64,000 nt of DNA from Erwinia oleae (GCF_000770305.1 NZ_JNVB01000009.1:1-64000), one strand, 5' to 3'. Shown: positions 29,304 through 40,947, counted from the first letter of the stretch. Made by a program: numbers and translations. Notes: generated by a model from the letters alone, not told the origin.

Positions 29304-32026
29304 TGTGCCGCCTCCTGCATAGTCTCAATAGTGGCACCCAGCAGGAATGGCGGGACGCCCGGCAGGCCAACCGGCAGGCCGACCTGTCCTGCCTGCAACG
29401 TATCAGAAAAACGCACCGGCAGACGCAGCGTTTCACCTGCGCAGGTGAAGGCAACGGTGGTGCCTGCATTGACGCCAAGCTTCGCGGCATCGGCCGGATT
29501 GATCATCACGTAAGGCGCGGGCATGCGCTGCTGGAACACCGGCGACCGCTGCGTCATCTCTTCGCTGCCGAACAGGTGGAAGTAAGGCGCTACCCGCCAG
29601 CCGTTTTCAGCATGGGTAAATGCTTCCGGCACCTCATCGAACCAGCCGAGCTGTGCATCGCCTGCTTCAAACAGGCGCACGCCCGGATCGCCGTTACGCA
29701 GGTGACCGCCCACTTCGTCCTGGAACTTGTTCCAGGCCTGTGGGGAGTTCCAGCCCGGCGCCCAGGCAAACGGGATCTGCGAACGCGCCGCACCAGGCTG
29801 GTTGTTTCCTTCCATCGAGAAGGCAAACATCGTGTCATTATCCTGCGGCTGGCGCGGCTCGTGCACGCTGATATTAGCGCGCGCGGCGGTGCGTCCGCTG
29901 GCGCGGATCGGCGAACGTGCCAGCTTTTGACCACGAATGCGGAAGCTTGCATCCGGCGCGGCCTCTTTAATACCGGCCAGCTGCGGCAGCGCCGCCACGC
30001 AGGCGTCGATCACATGATCGAGCTGCGTCCAGTCCACTTCGCGATTGGTGATGGTGCTTTTCAGCGAATGCAGCCAGCGCCAGCTCTCCAGCATCGCGAT
30101 GTTGTCGTGATAATAAGAGGGATCGTAAACCTGGAAGAAGCGCTGCGCGCGGCCTTCCTGATTGACCACCGTGCCGTCGCTTTCCGCGAAGCTGGCGGTA
30201 GAGAGGATCAAACCCGCTTTATCCATCGTGGCGGTGCGCTGGTGGTCGATAACAATGACGTTCGCCGCATTGCTCAACGCCGCATCAACCTGCGCTTTTG
30301 GCGCATGGCGATAGAGGTCATTTTCCAGCACGATCAGCGCATCCGCCGCGCCGTTGGTCAGTGCATCCAGCGCCGACTCCAACGGTTGACCGCCGATCAG
30401 GCCCAGACCAACGCTGTTTGCCGCGCCTGCCAGTAACGTAATGCCGACATCCGCGCCGCGTCCTTTCAGCGCCTTCGCCACGTTGGCCGCTGCCTGAATA
30501 ATGGCTTCGCTACCGGCGTGCACGCCAGAAATAATCAGCGGTTTTTTCGCGCCGCTCAGCGCCTGAACCACCACATCGATTTTGCCGTTCAGCGTGCTGT
30601 CGATGCCGCTGACCGCAGGCGCGCTTTCGTCCAGCGCGTTGGCGATGGCAAAGCCCAGCCGAGCCTGATCTTCAACCGGCGCCCGGTAGCTCCACGCGGC
30701 GATGTCATCAAGGCGCGTTTGATCGACGTTGGTGACAAACAGCGGATGTTTGGCGTGCTGACCGATATTAAGAATGGCGGCAATTTGCCAGTCGGCGACT
30801 TTCTGCGCCGCTGCCAGCTCGCGCGCTTTGCCTTTCACCGCCTGGCGCACCGACAGCGCCACGCGCGCGCCGGTTTGCGTCAGGTCTTCACCCAGCACCA
30901 GCACCGCGTCGTAGCTTTCAATTTCACGCAGGCCTGGCGTGTGAATACCGCCTTCGCGCAGCACTTTCAGCATCAGTTCCAGCCGCGTCTGTTCAGCGGC
31001 AGGAATGCCGGTGGAGAAGTTTTCCGCGCCCACCAGATCGCGCAGCGCGTAATTGCTCTCAACGCTGGCGCGCGGCGAGCCGATACCGATCACTTTTTTC
31101 GCCTGACGCAGCACGTCCGCCGCGCCCTGCATTGCCTGTTCGGCGTTCAGCGCGATCCAGTCGTTGCCGCGACGCTGCATCGGCTGACGCGGCCTGTCTT
31201 TCAGGTTCACATAGCCATAGCCGAAACGGCCCCGGTCGCAGAGAAAATACTGGTTAACGGTGCCGTTGTAGCGGTTTTCAATACGACGCAGTTCGCCGTA
31301 GCGCTCGCCGGGGCTGGTGTTACAGCCGACGCTGCACTGCTGGCAGATACTTGGCGCATATTGCATGTCCCATTTACGGTTATAGCGTTCGGAATGGGTT
31401 TTGTCAGTGAACACGCCGGTCGGACAGATTTCCACCAGGTTGCCGGAAAACTCGCTTTCCAACGTACCGTCCTGCGGACGACCGAAGTAAACGTTATCAT
31501 GCGCGCCATAAACGCCCAGATCGGTGCCGTCGGCGTAGTCTTTGTAGTAGCGCACGCAGCGGTAACAGGCGATACAGCGGTTCATCTCGTGAGAGATAAA
31601 CGGTCCGAGATCCTGATTGCGGTGAGTACGCTTAGTGAAGCGGTAGCGGCGGAAGCTGTGGCCGGTCATCACGGTCATGTCCTGAAGATGGCAGTTACCG
31701 CCCTCTTCGCAGACCGGACAGTCGTGCGGATGGTTGGTCATCAACCACTCGACCACGCTCTCACGGAACTCTTTTGCTTCGCCATCATCAATTGAGATGA
31801 AGGTGCCGTCCGACGCGGGCGTCATGCAGGACATCACCAGGCGGCCACGGGTATCTTCCGCGTTTTGAAACTGCTTCACCGCGCACTGACGGCAGGCACC
31901 TACGCTTCCCAGCGCCGGATGCCAGCAGAAATAGGGAATATCAAGGCCAAGAGAGAGGCAAGCCTGTAACAGGTTGTCCGCTCCATCGACGTCATATTCT
32001 TTACCGTCTACATGTATTGTAGCCAT
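29300..32026 (-). CDS. nuoG: NADH-quinone oxidoreductase subunit G
   Basis: Largest peripheral subunit, carrying several Fe-S clusters of complex I. From ATG 32026 ([12 protein letters not shown]) it has 908 residues, the E. coli length; an upstream in-frame TTG at 32041 is less likely. N1b [2Fe-2S] ligands are C34, C45, C48 and C67 ([17 protein letters not shown] ... MSC). N5 ligands lie in [13 protein letters not shown]4 in CIACYRC, and the extra cluster N7 in CQQCSVGC, as in E. coli. The C-terminal two-thirds is a molybdopterin-oxidoreductase-like fold without cofactor. A 91-base spacer separates it from nuoF. Confidence 0.97.
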   Translation of the reverse strand: MATIHVDGKEYDVDGADNLLQACLSLGLDIPYFCWHPALGSVGACRQCAVKQFQNAEDTRGRLVMSCMTPASDGTFISIDDGEAKEFRESVVEWLMTNHPHDCPVCEEGGNCHLQDMTVMTGHSFRRYRFTKRTHRNQDLGPFISHEMNRCIACYRCVRYYKDYADGTDLGVYGAHDNVYFGRPQDGTLESEFSGNLVEICPTGVFTDKTHSERYNRKWDMQYAPSICQQCSVGCNTSPGERYGELRRIENRYNGTVNQYFLCDRGRFGYGYVNLKDRPRQPMQRRGNDWIALNAEQAMQGAADVLRQAKKVIGIGSPRASVESNYALRDLVGAENFSTGIPAAEQTRLELMLKVLREGGIHTPGLREIESYDAVLVLGEDLTQTGARVALSVRQAVKGKARELAAAQKVADWQIAAILNIGQHAKHPLFVTNVDQTRLDDIAAWSYRAPVEDQARLGFAIANALDESAPAVSGIDSTLNGKIDVVVQALSGAKKPLIISGVHAGSEAIIQAAANVAKALKGRGADVGITLLAGAANSVGLGLIGGQPLESALDALTNGAADALIVLENDLYRHAPKAQVDAALSNAANVIVIDHQRTATMDKAGLILSTASFAESDGTVVNQEGRAQRFFQVYDPSYYHDNIAMLESWRWLHSLKSTITNREVDWTQLDHVIDACVAALPQLAGIKEAAPDASFRIRGQKLARSPIRASGRTAARANISVHEPRQPQDNDTMFAFSMEGNNQPGAARSQIPFAWAPGWNSPQAWNKFQDEVGGHLRNGDPGVRLFEAGDAQLGWFDEVPEAFTHAENGWRVAPYFHLFGSEEMTQRSPVFQQRMPAPYVMINPADAAKLGVNAGTTVAFTCAGETLRLPVRFSDTLQAGQVGLPVGLPGVPPFLLGATIETMQEAAQ

Positions 32027-32046
32027 AGTGAACTTGCTCAAGTAAG

Positions 32047-32061
32047 GCTCATCAGATGAGC
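32047..32061 (-). other. Small hairpin between nuoF and nuoG
   Basis: GCTCATC-A-GATGAGC (32047-32061) inside the 91-base nuoF-nuoG spacer, 21 bases before the nuoG ATG; at the RNA level a 6-bp stem with a CTG loop. No U-run; possibly modulates nuoG translation or mRNA stability. Confidence 0.4.
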
Positions 32062-32117
32062 GTTAAAACAAAAATTTCCTACCCATTATCTGTCGGGTAA
32101 AACTTGTAATCTGGCGC

Positions 32118-33464
32118 TTACCAGCGCGCTTTAAGCAGGTTCGCCTGGATACCGGCGATGGCGTGTGCGTTGCTGAATACCTGCGTCGCAATGCCTGCTT
32201 CAAACTCTTCGCGGAAATATTTGATGGCGCTTTGCAGTGGCTCTACTGCACCTGGCGCATGGGCGCAAAACGTTTTGCCCGGCCCCAACTGGCGACAAAG
32301 CTGCAACAGCGTTTCGATGTCACCAGGCTGCCCTTCTTTACGCTCCAGCGCGCGCAGGATTTTCACGCTCCACGGCAGGCCGTCACGGCACGGCGTACAC
32401 CAGCCGCAGGACTCGCGCGCGAAGAACTCTTCCAGGTTGCGCACCAGCGAAACCATATTGATTTCGTGATCGACAGCCATCGCCAGCGCGGTGCCCAGAC
32501 GGCTTCCCGCTTTGCCAATGCTGGCGAACTCCATCGGCAGATCGAGGTGTGCATCGGTCAGGAAGTCCGTGCCCGCGCCGCCCGGCTGCCAGGCTTTGAA
32601 TTTCAGTCCGTCGCGCATGCCGCCGGCGTAGTCTTCCAGGATCTCGCGCGCGGTAGTGCCGAATGGCAGCTCCCAGACGCCCGGATTTTTCACGCGGCCG
32701 GAGAAGCCCATCATTTTCGTGCCGGTGTCTTCGCTGTTGGAGATGCTTTTGTACCACTCGACGCCGTTTGCCAGAATCGCCGGGACGTTGGACAGCGTTT
32801 CAACGTTGTTCACGCAGGTCGGCTTGCCCCATGCGCCTGCCGAGGCAGGAAACGGCGGTTTGGAGCGCGGGTTGGCGCGACGCCCTTCCAGCGAGTTGAT
32901 CAGCGCGGTTTCTTCTCCGCAAATGTAGCGGCCTGCGCCGGTATGCACGATCAGTTCAAAGTCAAAACCGGTGCCGAGGATGTTTTTTCCCAGGTAGCCC
33001 GCTTCCGTCGCCTCGGCTATAGCGCGACGCAGGTTAACCGCGGCCTCGACATATTCGCCGCGCAGGAAGATATAGCCACGATACGCTTTCAGGGCAAAGG
33101 CGCTGATCAGCATGCCTTCCACCAGCTGGTGCGGTAACTGTTCCATCAGCAGGCGGTCTTTATAGGTGCCCGGCTCCATTTCATCAGCGTTACACAACAG
33201 GTAGCGGATGTTCATGGATTCGTCTTTTGGCATCAGGCTCCATTTCAGGCCGGTCGAAAAGCCTGCGCCGCCGCGCCCTTTCAGGCCGGAGTCTTTAACC
33301 GCTGCCACGATTTCGTCCTGCGACAGGGTCTTCAGGGCTTTGTCAGCACCGGCATAGCCGTTTTTACTGCGGTATTCGTCAAAGAAAACCGGCTGTTTGT
33401 CATCACGCAGACGCCAGGTCAGCGGATGCGTTTCCGCAGTACGAATGATCTGTTTGATTGTCAT
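32118..33464 (-). CDS. nuoF: NADH-quinone oxidoreductase subunit F
   Basis: NADH-oxidising flavoprotein subunit of complex I binding FMN, NADH and the [4Fe-4S] cluster N3. 448 residues (E. coli 445). Seen: the Gly-rich FMN/NADH loop [49 protein letters not shown], and cluster ligands in [11 protein letters not shown] with the fourth Cys in TFCAHAPGA. The start overlaps nuoE by 4 bases. Confidence 0.98.
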   Translation of the reverse strand: MTIKQIIRTAETHPLTWRLRDDKQPVFFDEYRSKNGYAGADKALKTLSQDEIVAAVKDSGLKGRGGAGFSTGLKWSLMPKDESMNIRYLLCNADEMEPGTYKDRLLMEQLPHQLVEGMLISAFALKAYRGYIFLRGEYVEAAVNLRRAIAEATEAGYLGKNILGTGFDFELIVHTGAGRYICGEETALINSLEGRRANPRSKPPFPASAGAWGKPTCVNNVETLSNVPAILANGVEWYKSISNSEDTGTKMMGFSGRVKNPGVWELPFGTTAREILEDYAGGMRDGLKFKAWQPGGAGTDFLTDAHLDLPMEFASIGKAGSRLGTALAMAVDHEINMVSLVRNLEEFFARESCGWCTPCRDGLPWSVKILRALERKEGQPGDIETLLQLCRQLGPGKTFCAHAPGAVEPLQSAIKYFREEFEAGIATQVFSNAHAIAGIQANLLKARW

Positions 33465-33976
33465 TGATACTGCTCCAGCAGGTTAACGATGTTTTCCGGC
33501 GTCAGATGAACGTGCGTATCTTCATCCACCATCATGGTCGGCCCTTTGTCGCAGTTGCCCAGGCAGCAGGTGGGCAGCAGCGTGAAGCGGCCGTCCGCCG
33601 TGGTCTGGCCCGGCTTAATATTGAGGTTCTCTTCCAGCGCCGCCTGGATGCCCTGAAAGCCGGTAATGTGGCACACCACGCTGTCGCAATAGCGAATCAC
33701 ATGGCGGCCCACCGGCTGGCGGAAGATCTGGCTGTAAAAGGTGGCAACGCCTTCGACGTCGCTGGCCGGAATGCCCAGCACCCCGGCAATAGCATCAATT
33801 GCGCCGTCAGGCACCCAGCCGCGCTGCTTCTGAACAATTTTCAGCGCTTCGATTGAGGCCGCGCGCGCGTCTTCATAATGGTGCTTTTCATGCTCGATAG
33901 CGTCGCGCTCTGCGGCGCTCAGCACAAAAGCTGCATTGTTGTCGATCGTTTCGATCGCGATTCGTTGTTCGTGCAT
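33461..33976 (-). CDS. nuoE: NADH-quinone oxidoreductase subunit E
   Basis: Thioredoxin-fold subunit with [2Fe-2S] cluster N1a. 171 residues (E. coli 166); the extra residues are at the N-terminus. Cluster ligands: two Cys in RYCDSVVCH and two in [12 protein letters not shown]. The ATG at 33976 lies two bases after the nuoCD stop. Confidence 0.97.
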   Translation of the reverse strand: MHEQRIAIETIDNNAAFVLSAAERDAIEHEKHHYEDARAASIEALKIVQKQRGWVPDGAIDAIAGVLGIPASDVEGVATFYSQIFRQPVGRHVIRYCDSVVCHITGFQGIQAALEENLNIKPGQTTADGRFTLLPTCCLGNCDKGPTMMVDEDTHVHLTPENIVNLLEQYQ

Positions 33977-33978
33977 AA

Positions 33979-35769
33979 TTAGCGGTCCACGTCTGACATA
34001 ACAAAATCGATACTACCCAGATATACGATCAGATCGGATACCAGACTGCCGTTGATCACCGACGGGATCTGTTGCAGGTGCGGGAAGCTTGGCGTGCGCA
34101 CGCGGGTGCGGTAGCTCATGGTGCTGCCGTCGCTGGTCAGGTAGTAACTGTTGATCCCTTTGGTCGCCTCAATCATCTGGAACGATTCATTGGCGGGCAT
34201 CACCGGTCCCCAGGACACCTGAAGGAAGTGGGTGATCAGGGTTTCGATATGCTGTAGCGTGCGCTCTTTTGGCGGCGGCGTCGTCAGCGGATGATCGGCC
34301 TTGAACGGGCCTTCCGGCATATTATTCAGGCACTGCTCAAGAATGCGCAGGCTCTGACGCATCTCTTCCATTTTCAGCATTACGCGGGTGTAAGCACAGC
34401 TTACGCCGTCGCCGACAGGCACCTCGAAATCAAAGTTTTCATAGCCGGAGTACGGACGCCATTTGCGCACGTCGAAGTCCAGGCCAGTAGCGCGCAGGCC
34501 TGCGCCCGTGGTGCCCCATGCCAGCGCTTCGTCCAGACCGTAGGCGGAAACGCCTTTGGCGCGGCCAATCAACACCGAGTTTTTCAGCGCGGTTTGCTCG
34601 TACGCTTTCAAACGCTTCGGCAGCCAGTTAATGAAGTCGCGCAGCAGGCGATCCCAGCCTTTCGGCAGATCGTGCGCCACGCCGCCAATGCGGAACCAGG
34701 CCGGATGCATACGGAAACCGGTAATGGCTTCCACCACGTCATAAATTTTCTGACGGTCGGTGAAGGCAAAAAATACCGGCGACATCGCGCCAACGTCCTG
34801 AATAAACGTTGAGATATAGAGCAGGTGGCTGTTAATGCGGAACAGTTCGGAAAGCATGACGCGGATCACGTCAACGCGTTCCGGCACTTTGATACCGGCC
34901 AGTTTTTCGACGGCCAGCACGTACGGCATTTCATTTACGCAGCCGCCCAGGTACTCAATGCGATCGGTATAAGGAATGTAGCTGTGCCATGACTGGCGCT
35001 CGCCCATTTTTTCGGCGCCGCGATGGTGATAGCCGACATCCGGCACGCAGTCGACGATCTCTTCGCCATCAAGCTGCAAAATGATGCGGAAAGCGCCGTG
35101 GGCTGACGGGTGGTTAGGGCCGAGGTTGAGAAACATAAAGTCTTCAGTGGCGGTACCGCGTTTCATCCCCCACTCTTCCGGCTTGAAGGTCATTGCCTCC
35201 ATTTCCAGATCTTCTTTCTGCTTTGTCAGCTCAAACGGATCGAATTCCGTGGCGCGCGCGGGGTAGTCTTTACGCAGCGGATGCCCTTCCCAGGTCTGCG
35301 GCATCATGATGCGCGTCAGATGAGGATGGCCATCAAAGGTGATACCAAACATCTCCCAGGTTTCGCGCTCGTACCAGTTGGCATTCGGGAAAATCTTTGT
35401 GACCGTTGGCACGTGCAGGTCTTTTTCAGACAGCGCCACCTTGAGCATAATATCGCGATTACGCTCAATAGAGATGAAGTGGTAGAAAACGGAAAAATCC
35501 GCCGCAGGCAGGCCTGCACGGTGAGTACGCAGCCGCTCATCCATGCCGTGAAGATCGTAGAGCATCACGTAGGGTTTCGGCAGTTTGCGCAGAAATTCAG
35601 TTACTTCCAGTAATTGTTCACGCTTCACCCATACTACCGGAATGCCGGTGCGGGTGGGCTGAACGGTAAAGGCATCAGGCCCAAAACGGTTACGCAGCTC
35701 GCCGATCACCGGATCGTCCTGGTGATCGCGGGTTTGCCAGGCGGGCTGGGCGGTGGTCAAATCAGTCAT
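33979..35769 (-). CDS. nuoC: NADH-quinone oxidoreductase fused subunits C/D
   Basis: Fused NuoCD typical of enterobacteria: the N-terminal 30-kDa (NuoC) domain, about 1-190, joins the 49-kDa (NuoD) domain that forms the quinone pocket with NuoB. From ATG 35769 ([12 protein letters not shown]) 596 residues; the frame is open to 35940 but those codons are spacer. Seen: NuoC signature [11 protein letters not shown] ... HPLRKDYP, and Nuo[27 protein letters not shown] and the C-terminal [12 protein letters not shown]. The upstream spacer to nuoB is 201 bases. Confidence 0.97.
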   Translation of the reverse strand: MTDLTTAQPAWQTRDHQDDPVIGELRNRFGPDAFTVQPTRTGIPVVWVKREQLLEVTEFLRKLPKPYVMLYDLHGMDERLRTHRAGLPAADFSVFYHFISIERNRDIMLKVALSEKDLHVPTVTKIFPNANWYERETWEMFGITFDGHPHLTRIMMPQTWEGHPLRKDYPARATEFDPFELTKQKEDLEMEAMTFKPEEWGMKRGTATEDFMFLNLGPNHPSAHGAFRIILQLDGEEIVDCVPDVGYHHRGAEKMGERQSWHSYIPYTDRIEYLGGCVNEMPYVLAVEKLAGIKVPERVDVIRVMLSELFRINSHLLYISTFIQDVGAMSPVFFAFTDRQKIYDVVEAITGFRMHPAWFRIGGVAHDLPKGWDRLLRDFINWLPKRLKAYEQTALKNSVLIGRAKGVSAYGLDEALAWGTTGAGLRATGLDFDVRKWRPYSGYENFDFEVPVGDGVSCAYTRVMLKMEEMRQSLRILEQCLNNMPEGPFKADHPLTTPPPKERTLQHIETLITHFLQVSWGPVMPANESFQMIEATKGINSYYLTSDGSTMSYRTRVRTPSFPHLQQIPSVINGSLVSDLIVYLGSIDFVMSDVDR

Positions 35770-35970
35770 AAGTCGGTCACCCTGTGGGCCTGTAGGCAGG
35801 CACTCAGTTTTGGCGTCAGAATGGGCCTGTACGTGTTGTATTTTTTTTATACGCCGTGAGGCCAGGCCACATCCATAAATTGCAGTGCTCTTCTTAGCGC
35901 AGGCGGGCGATGAGGTTGTGGTTACCGACCGCTTCCTCAACCGCCGCGCCCGTCAAAGTCAGGCTATCCC
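35770..35970 (-). other. 201-base spacer between nuoB and nuoCD
   Basis: Non-coding gap within the operon. A weak inverted arrangement (CGGGCG ... GGTTG / CAACC ... CGCCCG) near 35906-35957 could fold with an internal loop. No terminator with U-run and no convincing ORF. Confidence 0.4.
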
Positions 35971-36645
35971 TTAAACTTCGTCAGGCGTCCGCAGATTGGT
36001 TACGGCGATACGCTCGCCGTGCTTTCTTTCACGCTCGGACTGCATGTTGGCGCGATAGACGCCCTGATCGCCAACGACCCACGACAGCGGGCGGCGCTCT
36101 TTACCAATCGATTCTTGCAACAGCAACAGCGCCTGCATATAGGCTTCAGGACGCGGTGGGCAGCCAGGGATGTAAACGTCAACAGGCAGGAATTTATCCA
36201 CGCCCTGCACCACAGAATAGATGTCATACATACCGCCGGAGTTTGCGCAGGCGCCCATCGAAATCACCCATTTTGGCTCAAGCATCTGATCGTAAAGACG
36301 CTGGATAACAGGTGCCATTTTCGTAAACGGCGTACCGGCCACAACCATAAAGTCTGCCTGACGTGGCGAAGCGCGAATAACTTCCGAACCAAAGCGAGCA
36401 ACGTCATGTACTGAGGTAAACGACGTGGTCATCTCGACATAACAGCATGAAAGACCGAAGTTAAACGGCCAGAGAGAATTTTTGCGTCCCCAGTTCACCA
36501 TATCGTGCAGGGCGTGTTCCAGCTTGCCCATATAGACGCTCTGATGTACGTGCTTCTCCAGCGGATCGGATACGATCTCCTGTTTTTGCAGTGGGTAACG
36601 GTCATTCTCGCCGTTCGGGTCGGCGCGGGTGAGCGTATAATCCAT
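35971..36645 (-). CDS. nuoB: NADH-quinone oxidoreductase subunit B
   Basis: Carries [4Fe-4S] cluster N2, the last electron donor to quinone. 224 residues (E. coli 220). The tandem cysteines C67-C68 are in [10 protein letters not shown], with the others in [13 protein letters not shown] and [10 protein letters not shown]. 15 bases after nuoA. Confidence 0.98.
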   Translation of the reverse strand: MDYTLTRADPNGENDRYPLQKQEIVSDPLEKHVHQSVYMGKLEHALHDMVNWGRKNSLWPFNFGLSCCYVEMTTSFTSVHDVARFGSEVIRASPRQADFMVVAGTPFTKMAPVIQRLYDQMLEPKWVISMGACANSGGMYDIYSVVQGVDKFLPVDVYIPGCPPRPEAYMQALLLLQESIGKERRPLSWVVGDQGVYRANMQSERERKHGERIAVTNLRTPDEV

Positions 36646-36660
36646 CTTAAAGCCTCGCTG

Positions 36661-37098
36661 TTACTGCGTATGACGATTGGAGTGCGAAATGGTGGTTGGC
36701 TTAACCACGACGCGCCGCGCCGCAGGAGCCCAATCGAGCGCGCGAATACGCACCAGATAAACCAGACCAGCAAGCAGTACCAAAATGAAAATGGTGGCTT
36801 CTACAAAGCCGACCCATCCGCTTTCACGAATGGCCGTCGACCATGCATATAAATAGAGGGCTTCAACGTCAAAGATGACGAAGAACATGGCGACCAGGTA
36901 GAATTTCGCCGACATGCGCAGCTTAGCCGTTCCGACCGCCGCAGCCCCTGATTCGAAAGGCGTATTGGTATAGCGCCCACGCGCTTTACCGCCCAGAAAC
37001 CAGGCGCCCGCTAACATAGCGCAGCAAAGCCCAACGGCAACGATCAGAAATACGGCGAATGCCCAATGATGGGCGATGACATTAGTATTAGTAGACAT
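36661..37098 (-). CDS. nuoA: NADH-quinone oxidoreductase subunit A
   Basis: Three-helix membrane subunit next to the quinone channel, first gene of the operon. 145 residues (E. coli 147). Conserved: [38 protein letters not shown] and [13 protein letters not shown]. The basic C-terminus is variable, as in E. coli. Confidence 0.97.
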   Translation of the reverse strand: MSTNTNVIAHHWAFAVFLIVAVGLCCAMLAGAWFLGGKARGRYTNTPFESGAAAVGTAKLRMSAKFYLVAMFFVIFDVEALYLYAWSTAIRESGWVGFVEATIFILVLLAGLVYLVRIRALDWAPAARRVVVKPTTISHSNRHTQ

Positions 37099-37656
37099 GC
37101 TCTTTGCTTACTCAGCCTGAGGCGGAAACGAACAACCTGCGCGGGTTGACGCACCATCTCGATTCACGGGAAAAATAAAAAACCTTATAAATTTTGCTGT
37201 CTTTTTTGATTAAGCAGCACTTTTATGGGGTTTTTTACTCCTTTCAATAACCTTTTGTCAACTTTCACAAAAGTATCCACACATTAATTTACACCCGCAG
37301 CATTTATTTAACACTTGATGCGCAACAATTGAGCTAAATCGAGTCAGTAACAGGGTGTGATGTAAGTTTAGCGGGTATTTCCCTGTATGTGTCGCGGATT
37401 TAACTTTTCCTATTCTGGCAGGATTTGACCACTTTTCCTGCCCCTTAATGAGGTTATTTTTTTGATCCAGGACACAGTTTTATCTTTTGTGAGGTGATTT
37501 TAGGCGGCGCAATTTGAGGGATATCAATCGCAAGTCACATTACAGACGGGTTAAAACAGGAAAAAATAGCGTTCGGAATGGGTAATTTTCAGCGCATATC
37601 TGGCGTGAATTTACCGTTGAAACCGACGGAAAAAATGAAGTTAACCTGATAAAAAA
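37099..37656 (-). promoter_or_regulatory. Regulatory region upstream of the nuo operon
   Basis: About 550 AT-rich bases with no supportable gene between the lrhA terminator and nuoA. A TTGACA (-35 match, 37261-37256, minus strand) lies about 160 bases upstream of the nuoA ATG, with only a weak -10 (GTAAAA) 17 bases on. In E. coli this region carries several promoters with ArcA, FNR, NarL and Fis control; I cannot assign those sites here. Confidence 0.5.
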
Positions 37657-37687
37657 AGCCTTCCGACTCATTAATAGCCGGAAGGCT
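37650..37687 (-). terminator. lrhA intrinsic terminator
   Basis: Minus strand AGCCTTCCG / CGGAAGGCT (9-bp stem, 37657-37665 and 37679-37687) followed by TTTTTTT. It lies about 70 bases after the lrhA stop and insulates nuo from lrhA. Confidence 0.87.
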
Positions 37688-37753
37688 CCATTTTACGCAT
37701 TTTACTCTGTTTAACGCTTTTTCAAAAAATTACGATATCGATTGCGTCCGCGC

Positions 37754-38680
37754 TCATTCCTCTTCGTCATTTAAGACAGAGTCATCCTTTACCATGGTCG
37801 ATAAATTATAAGGATCGTTACTGGACTCCATGGCATTAAAGATTGCCAGCGCCAGTTCATTTTCGCTTTCAGGATTGCGGCAAAGCAGGTATTCCGTGTC
37901 CGGCAGAACCGGCAGGCCTTCTGCCGCGCCCATGACACGCAGCTCAGGGCTCATCATTTCAACCGGACGCGCCGTCACGCCAAGGCCGGCCTTCACCGCA
38001 GCGCGAACCGCCGCCAGCGTTGACGCAACATACGAGATGCGCCATGGAATGCCCGCTTCATTAAGATGGTCGATAGCCATGTCGCGATACGGGCTTGGCT
38101 CGTCCAGGAGAACCAGAGGAATGGCCTCCCCACGCTGAAAAATATAGTCAGCTGCACAATACCAGAGCGTCGGGGACGTACGCAGCACCTGCCAGGTAAA
38201 GTTCATTGGACTGGAGGTGGTGACAACCAAATCCACTTCACCCTGATTCAGCATTTCCATCATGAATGGATTACGCTTTACGCGTACATCAATAGCGAGC
38301 TTCGGATAAACCGACGTCACGCGATTAAGAAGGAATGGCAGGATGGTATCAGAGGTATCGTCCGAGGCACCGATAGTCAGCACGCCCTGGATGTTGCTGT
38401 ACATGAGAGAAGTACAGGCCTCATCATTGAAGCGCAGGATTTTTCTGGCGTAGCCAAGGAGTTGAATACCGTGCTCGGTGAGAAGCTTATTTCGGCCGTG
38501 TCTGGCAAACAGCTCTTTACCCACCAGCTGTTCCAGTCGCTGCATCTGCTGACTGACCGCCGATTGCGTTCTGCACACTGCTGTGGCCGCTGCCGCGAAG
38601 GTGTTAAGATCGGCAACGGCGACAAAGGTTCTTAGCAGATCGAGGTCTAAATTAAGGATTGGACGATTTGCATTGGTCAT
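37754..38680 (-). CDS. lrhA: LysR-type regulator LrhA (HexA/PecT family)
   Basis: LysR-family transcription factor of 308 residues (E. coli 312). In E. coli it represses flhDC and affects RpoS; in soft-rot and plant-associated relatives the orthologues HexA/PecT repress exoenzymes, motility and secondary products. The N-terminal winged HTH (about 12-70) contains [21 protein letters not shown] and [11 protein letters not shown]; the C-terminal effector domain begins near [12 protein letters not shown]. The acidic tail (VLNDEEE) is typical. It lies upstream of nuo on the same strand. Confidence 0.96.
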   Translation of the reverse strand: MTNANRPILNLDLDLLRTFVAVADLNTFAAAATAVCRTQSAVSQQMQRLEQLVGKELFARHGRNKLLTEHGIQLLGYARKILRFNDEACTSLMYSNIQGVLTIGASDDTSDTILPFLLNRVTSVYPKLAIDVRVKRNPFMMEMLNQGEVDLVVTTSSPMNFTWQVLRTSPTLWYCAADYIFQRGEAIPLVLLDEPSPYRDMAIDHLNEAGIPWRISYVASTLAAVRAAVKAGLGVTARPVEMMSPELRVMGAAEGLPVLPDTEYLLCRNPESENELALAIFNAMESSNDPYNLSTMVKDDSVLNDEEE

Positions 38681-39296
38681 TTTTTCTTCACTTTATAAGT
38701 TTTATACGAACAGCTTTCCTGGTGTTATTACCTTACGCATCAATGGGATGCTCAGGTATCATGCGCAATGTGCAGAAAAAAATTGTCCGCAACATTACTG
38801 GCCCTACAAATCACACGCTTCACTTCCGTTAGCGCTGTATCAAACGAACCGATGACAGATGCTTCACGTTGATAAGTTGCCCCTGTGCCAAACAGGGATC
38901 GATAAGCATAAGGGCACGTGCTTCTGGATAAAATTCCGGTGCCGCAGGCTTAATAATTAAGCGAGGCGGTGCCGTGGCGTCCTGTACGTTACTGCTCCTC
39001 CGTCTGCGCATCCGGATGGCATGCGCTCGGGAATCAATAAGAATTCTTTCACTGTCGATGCCACTAAAGAGGTATTTATATCACCCCTTCGGCCGGATTT
39101 TTCAGCCTAAAGTCTTCTGAATGCTATCCTGACATACTGCCGCTTAATTTTTAAGCCCCAAACTGACTATTCTTCTCGGTAAAATAAGATTTTATTGGCT
39201 ATCCGTGCGCTTAGCCGTTTTCAACCACAAAAATTTATCATTTGCTTACATTCTGCGCGGGTTAAACTCCCTGCGGCCCGGCCCCATGTGGATAAA

Positions 39297-39313
39297 CGCG
39301 TATATTATACGCG
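39297..39313. promoter_or_regulatory. 17-base palindrome containing TATAAT
   Basis: CGCGTAT-ATT-ATACGCG. On the minus strand it contains a consensus -10 TATAAT (39309-39304), about 620 bases upstream of lrhA; on the plus strand TATATT. No good -35 was found at normal spacing. Could be a promoter, an operator, or both. Confidence 0.4.
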
Positions 39314-39581
39314 CGGATGCCCTGTTCAAAATACAACCATTCAAATAAGCGTTTTTTGACAGTTACTGATATCATCAATCCATCTTTTTTAACCAGAACT
39401 CAACAGAAATGCACGCTGGATGACGCGAAATGAAGTGATTCCAGTAACAGAGCGCAATTGCAGGTTTAATAAACCAGAAAATTCTTTTTGCTCAGCATTT
39501 TTTACTGAGCAAATCGTTTGCGCATACTGTAGCTCTCCATACTCCCGGTAAAACCTTGTTAAACGTACTGAAGCCAGCGCA

Positions 39582-39649
39582 TGCCCTTCTAAAGGGCAAG
39601 TGAGAAGAGTACATTGTGGAGGTTTTTCCACGGCAGGAACGCCGTCCTG
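39582..39649 (+). promoter_or_regulatory. Structured leader upstream of alaA
   Basis: Three potential stem-loops precede alaA: TGCCCTT-CTA-AAGGGCA (39582-39598), GTGGA-GGTTTT-TCCAC (39616-39631), and either CAGGA-ACGCCG-TCCTG (39634-39649) or CGGC-AGGAAC-GCCG (39631-39644). The last two cannot form together. The alaA Shine-Dalgarno (AAGGCGAG) follows within 20 bases. A leader-based control is inferred, not shown. Confidence 0.4.
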
Positions 39650-39668
39650 AGAGTCTAAGGCGAGATAA

Positions 39669-40883
39669 ATGAATCCGATTGATAAGTCCGGCAAGCTGGA
39701 TAATGTGTGTTACGACATTCGCGGCCCGGTACTAAAAGAAGCAAAGCGTCTTGAAGAAGAAGGTAATAAAGTTCTTAAACTGAATATTGGCAACCCTGCC
39801 CCGTTTGGTTTTGAAGCGCCTGACGAGATACTGGTTGATGTTATTCGTAATCTGCCGGGTGCGCAGGGCTACTGCGATTCAAAGGGACTCTATTCGGCGC
39901 GTAAGGCCATTGTGCAGCATTACCAGGCCCGCGGCATGCGCGAGATGACCGTCGAAGATGTCTATATCGGCAACGGCGTTTCCGAACTGATTGTGCAATC
40001 GATGCAGGCCTTGCTTAACAGCGGCGATGAGATGCTGGTCCCCGCTCCCGACTATCCACTGTGGACCGCCGCCGTCTCACTCTCCAGCGGCAAAGCAGTG
40101 CATTACCTCTGCGATGAATCAGCCGGTTGGTTTCCCGATCTCGACGACATTCGCAGTAAAATTACTCCGCGCACGCGCGGTATCGTGATTATTAACCCGA
40201 ATAATCCAACGGGTGCGGTTTACAGCAAAGAGCTGCTGCTGGAAATTGTTGAGCTGGCGCGCCAGCACAACCTGATTATTTTTGCCGATGAGATCTACGA
40301 CAAAATTCTTTATGATGCCGCTCAGCATCACTCAATTGCCGCGCTGGCGCCCGATCTGCTGACTATTACCTTTAACGGTTTATCGAAAACCTACCGTGTC
40401 GCGGGTTTTCGTCAGGGCTGGATGGTGCTTAACGGGCCGAAAGCCCACGCGAAAGGTTATATCGAAGGGCTGGAGATGCTGGCGTCAATGCGCCTCTGTG
40501 CCAACGTGCCGGCTCAGCATGCTATCCAGACCGCTCTGGGCGGCTATCAGAGCATCAGCGAATTTATTGTGCCCGGCGGCAGGCTGTATGAGCAACGGCA
40601 GCGCGCGTGGGAGCTGATTAATGATATTCCGGGCGTAAGCTGCGTGAAGCCCGAAGGTGCGCTGTATATGTTCCCCCGCATCGACGCGAAGAAGTTTAAC
40701 CTTCACGACGATCAGAAAATGGTGCTCGACTTCCTGCTTCAGGAGAAAGTGCTGCTGGTGCAAGGCACCGCCTTTAACTGGCCGTGGCCCGATCACGTGC
40801 GCATTGTTACCCTGCCCCACGTTAACGATCTGACCATGGCGATTGAAAAATTCGGCCGCTTCCTGGAAGGATATCGCCAATAG
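39669..40883 (+). CDS. alaA: Alanine-synthesising aminotransferase AlaA
   Basis: PLP-dependent glutamate-pyruvate aminotransferase, the main route to alanine in E. coli. 404 residues (E. coli 405). The PLP lysine is K240 in [28 protein letters not shown] and [12 protein letters not shown] bind the cofactor. Divergent from lrhA across a long spacer; followed by yfbR after a hairpin. Confidence 0.97.
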   Translation: MNPIDKSGKLDNVCYDIRGPVLKEAKRLEEEGNKVLKLNIGNPAPFGFEAPDEILVDVIRNLPGAQGYCDSKGLYSARKAIVQHYQARGMREMTVEDVYIGNGVSELIVQSMQALLNSGDEMLVPAPDYPLWTAAVSLSSGKAVHYLCDESAGWFPDLDDIRSKITPRTRGIVIINPNNPTGAVYSKELLLEIVELARQHNLIIFADEIYDKILYDAAQHHSIAALAPDLLTITFNGLSKTYRVAGFRQGWMVLNGPKAHAKGYIEGLEMLASMRLCANVPAQHAIQTALGGYQSISEFIVPGGRLYEQRQRAWELINDIPGVSCVKPEGALYMFPRIDAKKFNLHDDQKMVLDFLLQEKVLLVQGTAFNWPWPDHVRIVTLPHVNDLTMAIEKFGRFLEGYRQ

Positions 40884-40900
40884 TTACGCTACGCTTGTGA

Positions 40901-40922
40901 GGAGCCGGAAGCATCCGGCTCC
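40901..40922 (+). other. Intercistronic hairpin between alaA and yfbR
   Basis: GGAGCCGGA-AGCA-TCCGGCTCC, a 9-bp GC-rich stem without a U-run, so either a weak terminator or an mRNA-stabilising element. Confidence 0.5.
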
Positions 40923-40947
40923 TGCTGTCAACGCACTGGAACCTGCC

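Larger units (their letters stand above)
38681..39668. other. 988-base intergenic region between lrhA and alaA
   Basis: The longest gene-free stretch. It is AT-rich, with no intrinsic terminator I can see. It presumably contains a long lrhA 5' leader (E. coli lrhA has one of several hundred bases) and the alaA promoter. A palindrome with a perfect TATAAT on the minus strand is at 39297-39313 and a structured segment lies at 39582-39649. A 101-codon open frame on the minus strand (39389-39694) starts inside alaA and has no recognisable product. Confidence 0.55.

Noticed and set aside
30518-31795. 425-codon open frame antisense to nuoG
   Set aside because: Same cause: codon bias of nuoG leaves the opposite strand open. 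The nuoG product is unambiguous.
39389-39694. 101-codon minus-strand frame before alaA
   Set aside because: Starts inside alaA on the other strand and no recognisable product; considered chance.
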